From: Opitutaceae bacterium
GTDB lineage: Bacteria > Verrucomicrobiota > Verrucomicrobiia > Opitutales > Opitutaceae
Assembly: GCA_028280945.1 (NCBI GenBank)
Contig: JANQKV010000010.1
Span: 1 to 64,000 of the forward strand
Length of the DNA stretch: 64,000 bases
Direction of reading: 5' to 3'
The number at the start of each line of letters is the position of its first letter. Within the stretch, counting starts at the first letter, position 1. The translations under genes and the position numbers were made by a program. The notes below the pieces were generated by a model, which was given only the letters and a program-made list of their open reading frames with translations, ran no database searches and had not been told where the DNA came from. Of the stretch, positions 34,245 to 41,672 are shown piece by piece.

Positions 34245-35255
34245 ATGTCCTTTGATCGGCCTCTTGATTTGGTGGAACGTCCTCGGCGTTTGCGGTGTTC
34301 GGCGAGTGTGCGTGCCATGGTGCGTGAGACGGTGCTCACCCCGGCAGATTTCATTGCCCCTCTTTTTGTCATCGACGGCAAAGGCGCTCCGCAGCCGATC
34401 AAATCGATGCCGGGAGTCTCACGGCTCAACATCAAGGATCTCGTCAAGGAATGTCGTGCGTTGCACAAACTGGGCGTCCCAGCGGTGGCCCTGTTTCCCA
34501 AACTGGCGGCGCGTTACAAGGACGCTGATGGCACCCGGGCGCTGGATGAGAACGGACTTGTGTTGCGGGCGGTGCAAGCTGTGAAGTTCGCGGTGCCTGA
34601 GCTGACGGTGATCACGGATGTAGCCCTCGACCCTTACACCAATCATGGGCACGACGGCGTGCTTACAACAGACGGAGACGATGTGGCCAATGACCGCACG
34701 GTGGCGATTCTCAGTGAAATGGCGGTGCTGCAGGCACAGGCGGGGGTCGATATTGTGGCCCCCTCGGACATGATGGACGGGCGGGTTGCCGCGATCCGTG
34801 AGGCCCTCGATGAGGCCGGGCAGGAGCGCACGGCCATCATGGCCTACTCGGCCAAATTCAACTCGGCCTTCTATGGTCCATTCCGCGATGCCGTGGGCAG
34901 CGCCAGCGCCGCAGGCACCCGTTTGCTCAGCAAAGCAACTTACCAGCTCGATCCGGCCAACCGTCGCCAAGCCTTGAACGAAGCAGCGTTGGACGAGGAC
35001 GAGGGGGCGGACTTCATCATGGTCAAGCCTGCCGGGGCCTATCTGGACATCATTCGTGACGTGCGCGAACAGACGGGCAAACCGGTCGCGGCGTATCAGG
35101 TTTCCGGTGAGTATGCGCAGATCCAAGCCGCGGCAAAGTTGGGCTGGCTCGACCTTGAGCAGTGCCGGGACGAATCGTTGCTCGCGATCAAGCGTGCGGG
35201 CGCCGACATGATTCTGACCTATTTTGCCAAGGACATGGCGAAAAAACTGGGTTGA
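34245..35255 (+). CDS. hemB: delta-aminolevulinic acid dehydratase (porphobilinogen synthase)
   Basis: 336 residues. The two Schiff-base lysines are seen in AYSAKFNSAFYGPFRDA and MVKPAGAYLD. The metal site is DVALDPYTNHGHDG: the Asp-type, without the three cysteines of the zinc-dependent form, so a magnesium- or potassium-stimulated enzyme is expected. It condenses two aminolevulinate molecules into porphobilinogen in haem synthesis. It is followed by a TPR membrane protein after 17 bases. Confidence 0.97.
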   Translation: MSFDRPLDLVERPRRLRCSASVRAMVRETVLTPADFIAPLFVIDGKGAPQPIKSMPGVSRLNIKDLVKECRALHKLGVPAVALFPKLAARYKDADGTRALDENGLVLRAVQAVKFAVPELTVITDVALDPYTNHGHDGVLTTDGDDVANDRTVAILSEMAVLQAQAGVDIVAPSDMMDGRVAAIREALDEAGQERTAIMAYSAKFNSAFYGPFRDAVGSASAAGTRLLSKATYQLDPANRRQALNEAALDEDEGADFIMVKPAGAYLDIIRDVREQTGKPVAAYQVSGEYAQIQAAAKLGWLDLEQCRDESLLAIKRAGADMILTYFAKDMAKKLG

Positions 35256-35272
35256 GCGTAGGCTGTCGCGAG

Positions 35273-36247
35273 ATGCGACCGGCGCAGTGGAAACTCCTCA
35301 TTTTCGTGCCCATCCTCATGCTGGTGGGGGCGGGAGTCACGTATTGGATCCAATGGTCCAAGCTTCGAGCGAAGTGGGCGGAATGGGTGCCGGAACGCCC
35401 CCCGGAATTGACCGAAACGAACGAGGAATTGGCCGATTGGGAGGAACAGATTCGAACAGGGGATTGGTCGGTGCTTCCAACGTTGGCGGGGTGGTATCGG
35501 GCCCAGGGGCAACCGACAGCGGCTTTGGCGGCGTTCGAGACCTTGCGGGAGTTGGACGGTGACAACGGCGCCTGGTGGCTGGCGACAGCGGGACTGAATG
35601 CGCAGCAGGGCGAGCGACGGCTGGCGGGAAGCCAGCTCCAACGCGCGAGGGAACTGGGTTTGCCCGATGGCAGGTCCCATGCCGAGGCGGGACGCCTTTC
35701 CGAGGTGCTGGGCGACCAGGTGGAGGCGAAGGAGGACTATCGCAATGCCGTGGCGCAGAATCCCGCCCTGGTGCCCGTCTGGATGCGGTTGATCGCTTTG
35801 TATCGAGCCATTGGAGACAACCGGGCGGCCCGCGAAGCGTTTGAAACCGCCCTCCGGGAGAATCCGGGAGCCCCGGCGTTGCTGCTCGACCGGGCCCGCC
35901 GGTTTCGGGAACGCCGGAACTGGCGGCAGGCACTGTTGGATTTCGAGCGGGTAAGGGAATCACATCCGGAACTTCCGGAACCTTGGTATGCCTCGGCCCA
36001 AGCCCTCTTTGAATTGGACCGCTACGAAGAAGGACGGGAACTCCTGGCGGCAAGACTGGCGATCGATCCGCAAGACCGCACGGCCCTCATGTTGCTCTGC
36101 GTAGAAGCCATCGCCAAGCAAGACCGGGCGGAGTCGGACCGGTTGATTCAGCAAATGCGCGACGTGGTTTCCATTTCGCCGCGAGAGTGGGCTCGGCTCG
36201 AAGCGGCTTACCGGCAGACTTTTAATGAGGCCCCGCCGGAAACCTGA
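35273..36247 (+). CDS. TPR-repeat membrane-anchored protein
   Basis: 324 residues from the ATG at 35273. One membrane helix (about 8-26, LLIFVPILMLVGAGVTYW) is followed by a region of TPR-like helices (TLAGWYRAQGQPTAALAAFETLRELD; YRNAVAQNPALVPVWMRLIALYRAIGDNRAAREAFETAL; WYASAQALFELDRYEEGRELL). It probably sits in the inner membrane with the repeats in the periplasm and mediates protein contacts. It converges on the export lipoprotein with a 1-base gap. No specific function is recognised. Confidence 0.75.
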   Translation: MRPAQWKLLIFVPILMLVGAGVTYWIQWSKLRAKWAEWVPERPPELTETNEELADWEEQIRTGDWSVLPTLAGWYRAQGQPTAALAAFETLRELDGDNGAWWLATAGLNAQQGERRLAGSQLQRARELGLPDGRSHAEAGRLSEVLGDQVEAKEDYRNAVAQNPALVPVWMRLIALYRAIGDNRAAREAFETALRENPGAPALLLDRARRFRERRNWRQALLDFERVRESHPELPEPWYASAQALFELDRYEEGRELLAARLAIDPQDRTALMLLCVEAIAKQDRAESDRLIQQMRDVVSISPREWARLEAAYRQTFNEAPPET

Positions 36248-36248
36248 C

Positions 36249-36857
36249 CTAAAAGGCTGAGCGATCGATCTGCAGGGAGTCTCCGGGCAGGAGCCTGGGG
36301 TCTTCGCTCGGGTTACGTTGGGCGAGTTTGGCGTCGAGCGTATAGGCTTGCTGATCACGGACCACGTTTACGGCGCTTTCCCGTGCGTAAATGGTGAAGC
36401 CTCCGGCAGCTTGGATCGCTTTGGTCATGGTCAAATCGGGGGTCCACTCGATGCGGCCCGGGCGTTGAACCTCTCCGCCGACATAGACGTAGCGCTCGGT
36501 TACCGTGACTGATACATCGATGGCCCGATAGAAATCGCGATCCAGATAGGTTTTCCGAATCAAGCCGGAAAGCTCGGAGGTTGTCAGTCCGGCGGCGGTA
36601 ATGCTGCCAATGAAGGGCAGGGAGATCAGTCCCTCATCGTCGATTTGCACATCGTGCTGGCTGGGATCAGGGATGCCTTGGAGAGCGACCCCAAGGGAAT
36701 CTCCAGGTCTGAGCTGGGCGGCAGAGGCGCCTTCCGGGAGTTTCGGATTCTCGTCCAGTCCACCGCTCCCAACCGCCGGGGTCTCACAGCCGGTGCTCAG
36801 TAAGCAGAGTCCCGTCACCACGAGCAGGGCAAAACGACGAATCCGGTGATTCCACAT
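36249..36857 (-). CDS. polysaccharide export (Wza-like) lipoprotein
   Basis: 202 residues. A lipobox (LSTGC, Cys24) follows a short signal peptide. The Poly_export domain starts with LRPGDSLGVALQG and includes DEGLISLPFIGSITAAGLT; one SLBB-like part follows (YVYVGGEVQRPGRIEW, LTMTKAIQAAGGFT). It should form part of an outer-membrane export channel. There is no wzc, flippase or glycosyltransferase next to it, so its partners lie elsewhere. Shorter than E. coli Wza (379 residues), as is usual for this subfamily. Confidence 0.87.
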   Translation of the reverse strand: MWNHRIRRFALLVVTGLCLLSTGCETPAVGSGGLDENPKLPEGASAAQLRPGDSLGVALQGIPDPSQHDVQIDDEGLISLPFIGSITAAGLTTSELSGLIRKTYLDRDFYRAIDVSVTVTERYVYVGGEVQRPGRIEWTPDLTMTKAIQAAGGFTIYARESAVNVVRDQQAYTLDAKLAQRNPSEDPRLLPGDSLQIDRSAF

Positions 36858-36894
36858 GAGCGCTCAGTTCAGCGACTCATCGCGGGGACGAAAG

Positions 36895-36926
36895 CAAAAA
36901 GCGCGGCCCTGTTGAAGGGCCGCGCT
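36895..36926 (-). terminator. rho-independent terminator after the acidic protein gene
   Basis: On the reverse strand AGCGCGGCCCT, loop TCAAC, AGGGCCGCGCT, then TTTTT. It directly follows the stop of the gene ending at 36954. Confidence 0.85.
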
Positions 36927-36953
36927 GGAAATATGGCGGGAGAGGGGATCGAA

Positions 36954-37658
36954 CTAGCGTTCGTTATCTTCGTCCTCTTCCTCCTCGTCTTCGTCTTCGT
37001 CCTCATCCCACTTCAAGGAAGCATCGCCCTTGAGCGACTTTTCGTCTTCCTCGTCGATATCGGGGAGGTCTTCGTCGTCGATATCCTCTTCATCACTGGA
37101 CCCGGCGTCTTCGTCATCGGTGTCGAAACCGGCCGGGGTGTAATCCAGGATGGCTCCCAGTTCTTCGAAGGCATGAATGGCACTGCCTTCCATGAAGCTC
37201 TGGTTTTGCTCCTCCCGAATCTCGTCTTCCACCTCGTCCACCGTGAGGTCCGACTCGAAATCGATGACATCGTTGAGCAGTTTGACACGGCAGCGAGTCA
37301 GGTGATCGAGAACGTCGGCGTATGGGCCGTTCTCGTCGTCAACGATGTCGGGCAGACCAAAGAGTTTTTCGTCGGTATCGAAGAAGGATTCTTTAACCCG
37401 TTTGAGGCGGACCCGACCGTCGCCGAGGTCTTTTTCGATGCGGAAAGGGATGAAGGCGACGTCGAGAATATCCTCATCGAAACCGTAGTCACGAAGGGGT
37501 TCAACCGCGTCGATGAGGTGGTCGACCTGCCGGGGATCGACGATGCTGAGGCCATCGACGTCCCAGCGCACCGGATCGCTGACTTCGACGACCCACCAGT
37601 TGTGGTCTTCGCCCAGACGAACAATGCACCAGTCGAGAGTTGTGGAGGAGTTTGCCAT
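36954..37658 (-). CDS. unknown protein with a very acidic tail
   Basis: 234 residues from the ATG at 37658. The first ~165 residues (starting ANSSTTLDWCIVRLGEDHNWWVVEVSD) look folded: DFxxxLxVDEVEDEIRE and an N-terminal mixed beta part. The last ~50 residues are almost all Asp/Glu, encoded by a GAN-type repeat tract. I do not recognise a family. No signal peptide. An acidic tail could serve as a nucleic-acid mimic or protein-binding tail. It is divergent from pyrD and has its own terminator. Confidence 0.7.
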   Translation of the reverse strand: MANSSTTLDWCIVRLGEDHNWWVVEVSDPVRWDVDGLSIVDPRQVDHLIDAVEPLRDYGFDEDILDVAFIPFRIEKDLGDGRVRLKRVKESFFDTDEKLFGLPDIVDDENGPYADVLDHLTRCRVKLLNDVIDFESDLTVDEVEDEIREEQNQSFMEGSAIHAFEELGAILDYTPAGFDTDDEDAGSSDEEDIDDEDLPDIDEEDEKSLKGDASLKWDEDEDEDEEEEDEDNER

Positions 37659-37834
37659 ATACAAAAGTGCTCGGTCGCCCGCAGGAAAAAGGGCGGTAAT
37701 CGCGCGAGTCAAACCACGAAAAACACTTTCGGGTGACTTTTCTTGGCCAGCGCCGTGCCGGGGGCGAACTCAGCGGAAGGCCCGTCGAGGGAGTCGCTTG
37801 CGTTTTGAGGGGCGGCCGCCACTGTCCGCGAGCG

Positions 37835-38887
37835 ATGGATTTCGTGTATGAGAAGGTCATTCGTCCCCGTCTATTTAGGCGTGATTCAGAGGCGGCGCAC
37901 GAGTTGGGGGTGACCGCCATGGCATTGCTTGGCCGGTTGGGGCCGTTGCGCAAGGCTTGGGAGGTATGGCATCGCCTGCCGGCACGTCGATTTCGGCCCG
38001 TGGAGGCTTTTGGGCTCGAATTTCCTAATACGGTGGGCTTGGCGGCAGGTTTTGACAAAAATGCAGAAGCTTGGCCGGCGGCGGCGGCGATGGGGTTTGG
38101 CCATGTGGAAATTGGCACGGTCACGGCATTGGCCCAGCCGGGCAATGACAAGCCCCGGATGTTTCGGTTTCCCGAGGAGGAGGCGGTGATCAATCGGATG
38201 GGCTTCAACAATGAGGGGGCCGAGGCCGTCGCTTCGCGCCTAGCCAGGCAGGCTCCGCGCGGCCAGCGTCCCATCCCGCTTGGTATCAATCTGGGCAAAT
38301 CAAAGATCACTCCGCTGGACGAAGCGGTTGCCGATTACCTGAAGAGTTTTGCGCTGCTTGCCGATCATGCGGATTACTTGGTGCTGAATGTCTCCAGTCC
38401 CAACACGCCGGGGCTTCGGGAGTTGCAGGATGAATCCCGGCTTCGCGAACTCCTGTCGGCGGTGACGACCGCTAATCGTGATCGCGGTGAAAATCGGCGG
38501 CCGTTGCTGCTCAAAATCGCGCCGGATCTCACCTATCGGCAAATCGACGACGTGTTGCAGGTGATCGAGGATTATGGCTTTGATGGCATCATTGCGACCA
38601 ATACGACTTTGGCCCGACCGGGACGATTTACTGACGTGAACGAGACGGGAGGTCTGAGTGGTCGCCCGTTGCAGCAGCGCTCAACCCAGATCATCAATTA
38701 CATCGCCCGTGCCACTGACGGTCGTTTGCCGATCATTGGGGTGGGAGGAATCAGCGATACGGCCGATGCCGGAGAGAAACTCGATGCCGGCGCCAAGCTT
38801 GTGCAGGTTTACACGGGGATGATTTATCGGGGGCCGTTTTTTGCAGCAGAGCTTGCCAAGGCACTGCGGGAACGACAACGGCGGTAA
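37835..38887 (+). CDS. pyrD: dihydroorotate dehydrogenase (quinone), class 2
   Basis: 350 residues from the ATG at 37835 (frame open further upstream without conservation). Class 2 features: the amphipathic N-terminal part (MDFVYEKVIRPRLFR), FPNTVGLAAGFDKNAE, NRMGFNNEG, and the C-terminal FMN site GVGGISDTADAGEKLDAGAKLVQVYTGM. It oxidises dihydroorotate at the inner membrane and passes electrons to quinone. It lies ~8 kb from the pyrRBC group. Confidence 0.96.
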   Translation: MDFVYEKVIRPRLFRRDSEAAHELGVTAMALLGRLGPLRKAWEVWHRLPARRFRPVEAFGLEFPNTVGLAAGFDKNAEAWPAAAAMGFGHVEIGTVTALAQPGNDKPRMFRFPEEEAVINRMGFNNEGAEAVASRLARQAPRGQRPIPLGINLGKSKITPLDEAVADYLKSFALLADHADYLVLNVSSPNTPGLRELQDESRLRELLSAVTTANRDRGENRRPLLLKIAPDLTYRQIDDVLQVIEDYGFDGIIATNTTLARPGRFTDVNETGGLSGRPLQQRSTQIINYIARATDGRLPIIGVGGISDTADAGEKLDAGAKLVQVYTGMIYRGPFFAAELAKALRERQRR

Positions 38888-38894
38888 GCCGACC

Positions 38895-39299
38895 TCAATT
38901 TGGCTCAGTCGGAGGCCTGACCTCGTTGATCCACGCGATCGCTTTGGACTCATTGCGGAATACCTTTACGGTTTCCGCTGAGTTTCCGGCTATGCCGGAA
39001 TACATTCGTCCAATGCCATACTGCAGGTTCGCGGGTGCAACGACTGCGGTGGGGGAAAACTGAACTCCATGTCTCCTCATGGCATCTTCGGAGATCTGCG
39101 CCACCTTCATGAGTCCTTGACTGGTGGCTTGGGCAAAATCGGCTTGGGTGAGATCCACAAGTTCGGGATATCCAGGAATCCAGAAGTCGCTTGAATAGAG
39201 CTCTTGGTAGGCCTTCTCCTGAACCTTGTCAGTGATCATGCCGGTGAACACGCTGCGCACGATTTTGTTTTCACTGTCCATGGAAAACGAAATTGGCAT
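38895..39299 (-). CDS. unknown small protein, SpoIIAA/STAS-like pattern
   Basis: 134 residues from the ATG at 39299; a GTG three codons upstream is the alternative. The order of segments (ISFSMDSENKIVRSVFTGMITDKV, then YPELVDLTQADFAQAT, then AVVAPANLQYGIGRMYSGIAG and ETVKVFRNESKAIAWI) recalls the small alpha/beta proteins of the SpoIIAA-like superfamily. No clear catalytic residues. It stands alone between pyrD and cysE and is followed upstream by a palindrome at 39352. Confidence 0.6.
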   Translation of the reverse strand: MPISFSMDSENKIVRSVFTGMITDKVQEKAYQELYSSDFWIPGYPELVDLTQADFAQATSQGLMKVAQISEDAMRRHGVQFSPTAVVAPANLQYGIGRMYSGIAGNSAETVKVFRNESKAIAWINEVRPPTEPN

Positions 39300-39351
39300 G
39301 CCGAACACCTAAAGTTCTCAGCAGGATTGGCAACTTCCTTGGAAGGTAACT

Positions 39352-39363
39352 GAACTCGAGTTC
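39352..39363. promoter_or_regulatory. perfect 12-bp palindrome before the SpoIIAA-like gene
   Basis: GAACTCGAGTTC lies 53 bases upstream of the start at 39299. GAAC-N4-GTTC is the form of the Bacillus LexA box, but nothing else supports SOS control here. Confidence 0.25.
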
Positions 39364-39449
39364 TTACTTTCGTCCGAAACTACTATCACCCGTCAAATGG
39401 TGCAGTTTTCACATCACTTGTTTTCCCGACCTCCAAGTACCGAGTGACC

Positions 39450-40382
39450 TCAGATCATCCAGTCGTCAGCGGTCGGTTTCTCGGCGTCGGACGACCGTTT
39501 CCGGTCACGTTGGTTTTTGACCACTGAAGTGCCTTCGCCTTCGTAGTAGACGATGCTGTCGGCGGGGATCGATTTCATCAGCCAAACATTGGATCCAATG
39601 ATTGACCCCCGGCCGATCACGGTGTTTCCGCCGAGAATGGTGGCACTGGGATAGACCGTCACATGGTCCTCGATATCGGGATGGCGTTTCACGCCCTTCA
39701 CCGGATTGCCATCTTCATCCAACTCGAAGGACTTTGCCCCCAGGGTCACGTTTTGATAAATCTTTACGTGGTTTCCGATGCGAGTGGTTTCACCGATGAC
39801 CACACCCGTGCAGTGGTCGATAAAGAAGTGGGTCCCAATCTGCGCGCCGGGGTGAATGTCGGTGCCCGTGCGTTCGTGGGCATACTCTGTGAGCATGCGC
39901 GGAAGGAGCGGAACGTTGAGTTTGTAGAGTTGGTGCGCGAGCCGCTGAATTGAGATGACGAGCACGCAGGGGTAGGCAAGGATGATCTCCTCCACACTAC
40001 GGGCGGCAGGATCACCTTCGTAGGCGGCTTGGACATCGGTTTGGCAAATGTCGCGGATGGCGGGAAGCTGGGCAAGGAGCTCGCAGGCCAGATCCTCGGC
40101 ATGTTCCGACGGGGCATGGTCTCCCACGAAATTTAAGCTCTTGGTGATTTCTTCCTCGAGCCGGGTGCGAACAGCCTGCAGACGGGCCGCTGTCACGGCC
40201 GGGACACTGCTTTTAGTGAGGGGTTTGTGTTCGAAGTAGCCGGGGAAAAGGAGGTGCATCAATTCGGCGGCCAGCCAATTGACTGACTCATCGCTGGGCA
40301 GGTTTTTGCCGTCGATGTGATTGATGCCGCCTTGGTGGTCGTAGGAGGCGAGCAGGGCACGCTGAATTTCGGCGGGCGACAT
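39450..40382 (-). CDS. cysE: serine O-acetyltransferase
   Basis: 310 residues. The hexapeptide-repeat left-handed helix is clear (TGTDIHPGAQIGTHFFIDHCTGVVIGETTRIGNHVKIYQNVTLGAKS; HPDIEDHVTVYPSATILGGNTVIGRGSIIGSNVWL). The catalytic His/Asp lie in FIDHCTGVVIGE. N-terminal helical domain as in EpsC-type SATases. It makes O-acetylserine for cysteine synthesis. The C-terminal tail after VVYYEGEGTSVVKNQRD is charged and not conserved. Confidence 0.94.
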   Translation of the reverse strand: MSPAEIQRALLASYDHQGGINHIDGKNLPSDESVNWLAAELMHLLFPGYFEHKPLTKSSVPAVTAARLQAVRTRLEEEITKSLNFVGDHAPSEHAEDLACELLAQLPAIRDICQTDVQAAYEGDPAARSVEEIILAYPCVLVISIQRLAHQLYKLNVPLLPRMLTEYAHERTGTDIHPGAQIGTHFFIDHCTGVVIGETTRIGNHVKIYQNVTLGAKSFELDEDGNPVKGVKRHPDIEDHVTVYPSATILGGNTVIGRGSIIGSNVWLMKSIPADSIVYYEGEGTSVVKNQRDRKRSSDAEKPTADDWMI

Positions 40383-40507
40383 GGTATAGGACTTAAACGG
40401 TAGGAAAAGGGGACGAGAAAAGATAGACCCTTAGAATTTAGAAATGGAATTTCAGGGCTTTACAAGGTGCGGAGCATCTTACTTAGTCCGCGTTCCCCTC
40501 TTGGAAT
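40383..40507. other. intergenic region before tRNA-Leu
   Basis: AT-richer than the surroundings. A poor promoter-like pair TTTACA (40459) and TACTTA (40480) is spaced 15 bases apart and could drive the tRNA; I would not rely on it. Confidence 0.25.
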
Positions 40508-40592
40508 GCTCAGGTGGTGGAATTGGTAGACACGCACGCTTGAGGGGCGTGTGCCGCGAGGCGTAAGGGTTCGAGTCCCTTCCTGAGCACCA
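40508..40592 (+). tRNA. tRNA-Leu (GAG anticodon)
   Basis: Acceptor stem GCTCAGG (40508-40514) pairs with CCTGAGC (40582-40588); discriminator A and encoded CCA end it. The anticodon stem CACGC/GCGTG (40535-40539 with 40547-40551) holds the loop TTGAGGG, anticodon GAG at 40542-40544. The T arm contains GGTTCGAGTCC, and a long variable arm is present, as in class II tRNAs. It reads CUC and CUU codons. Confidence 0.97.
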
Positions 40593-40717
40593 TTTCAATT
40601 TCGGATTTTGGATTTACGATTGCGGATTTTTTCGGGGAGCAGAGAGCGCGAAGTGGGGGCTTGGGACCTTTAAATTGAACCACTCAACTTGCCGAAAATC
40701 TCGAGCTATCCTGGACA

Positions 40718-41539
40718 ATGAACTCGCAGTCGGAGCTGACTCTGGCTGGCGTGGTATGTCCCCCGCACAACGTTGGCGGGGATCTCAAAATGGAAAAGAA
40801 TCCCTCCGAAATCGACTCTCAGCCATCTTCCGTGTCCTCGTTTGACGATATCCGTTGGTTTCATCGTATCGACCTTGGCGATGGGAAAATCACCCCCGGT
40901 ATCGACGATACCGCGGCCAAACTGGAGCGCATCAGGTTACCCGATGATTTGGCGGGTCGGTCCGTTTTGGATGTCGGTTCATGGGATGGCTTTTTTGCTT
41001 TTGAGTGCGAACGTCGCGGAGCACAGCGAGTCTGTGCAGTGGATTCCTACTGCTGGGGTGAAGACGGATGGGCCGATAAATCAGGCTTTGATTATGCCAA
41101 GCGAAAGTTGGGATCAAAGGTCGAGGAACGGTATTGTGAAGTGGTGGATTTGGATCCGGAGAGCCTGGGGGTTTATGACCTTACTCTTTTTCTTGGCGTT
41201 CTTTATCACTTGGAGGATCCGATCAAGGCCCTGCGCCAAATTTCAGCGGTCACGCGTGATCACCTTATACTCGAAACCAAGGTCGATTTGTTGGAGTGCC
41301 GTCGGCCTGCGTGGAGTTATTATGGGGGTAGTGAACTCAATCGAGACCCGACGAACTGGTGGGCGCCCAATCCGCCAGCCCTGTGTGCAGCCCTGGCTTC
41401 CGTGGGCTTTCGACGGATCGAAGTGGTCTCTGGTCCCAAACCATTCTGGCAAAGATTGATGCGGAGACCAACTCGAGAAAGATCTTGGTGGCGCGAATTC
41501 CAGTGCTGCCGAATGGCAGTGCATGCTTGGAAATCCTGA
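40718..41539 (+). CDS. CmoB-like (DUF1698) SAM-dependent methyltransferase
   Basis: 273 residues. WFHRIDLGDG then the SAM motif VLDVGSWDGFFAFECERRGAQRVCAVDS and the later LFLGVLYHLEDPIKALRQI are typical of CmoB-type and related DUF1698 proteins. The family includes tRNA uridine carboxymethyltransferases and small-molecule or glycan methyltransferases; this one is shorter than CmoB (~323) and no CmoA lies near. The ATG at 40718 is used; 40790 is possible. It sits right after a tRNA gene. Confidence 0.82.
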   Translation: MNSQSELTLAGVVCPPHNVGGDLKMEKNPSEIDSQPSSVSSFDDIRWFHRIDLGDGKITPGIDDTAAKLERIRLPDDLAGRSVLDVGSWDGFFAFECERRGAQRVCAVDSYCWGEDGWADKSGFDYAKRKLGSKVEERYCEVVDLDPESLGVYDLTLFLGVLYHLEDPIKALRQISAVTRDHLILETKVDLLECRRPAWSYYGGSELNRDPTNWWAPNPPALCAALASVGFRRIEVVSGPKPFWQRLMRRPTRERSWWREFQCCRMAVHAWKS

Positions 41540-41646
41540 GTGGATTTTCGCCAGTGGAATCGTGCTTGCGTGTGCAAGGGTGGGCCTAAAACTCCCAGGC
41601 GAGTATCCCTACTCGAAACCGACGACCTACCAACACCACCTTTAGC

Positions 41647-41668
41647 ACGGGCCGCGCGCCCGTTTTTT
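41647..41668 (+). terminator. terminator-like hairpin immediately before the RGG-protein start
   Basis: ACGGGC, loop CGCGC, GCCCGT, then T6. It would end the methyltransferase transcript, yet it lies only 4 bases before the next ATG (41673), so it could also act as an attenuator in the leader of that gene. Confidence 0.65.
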
Positions 41669-41672
41669 CCGT

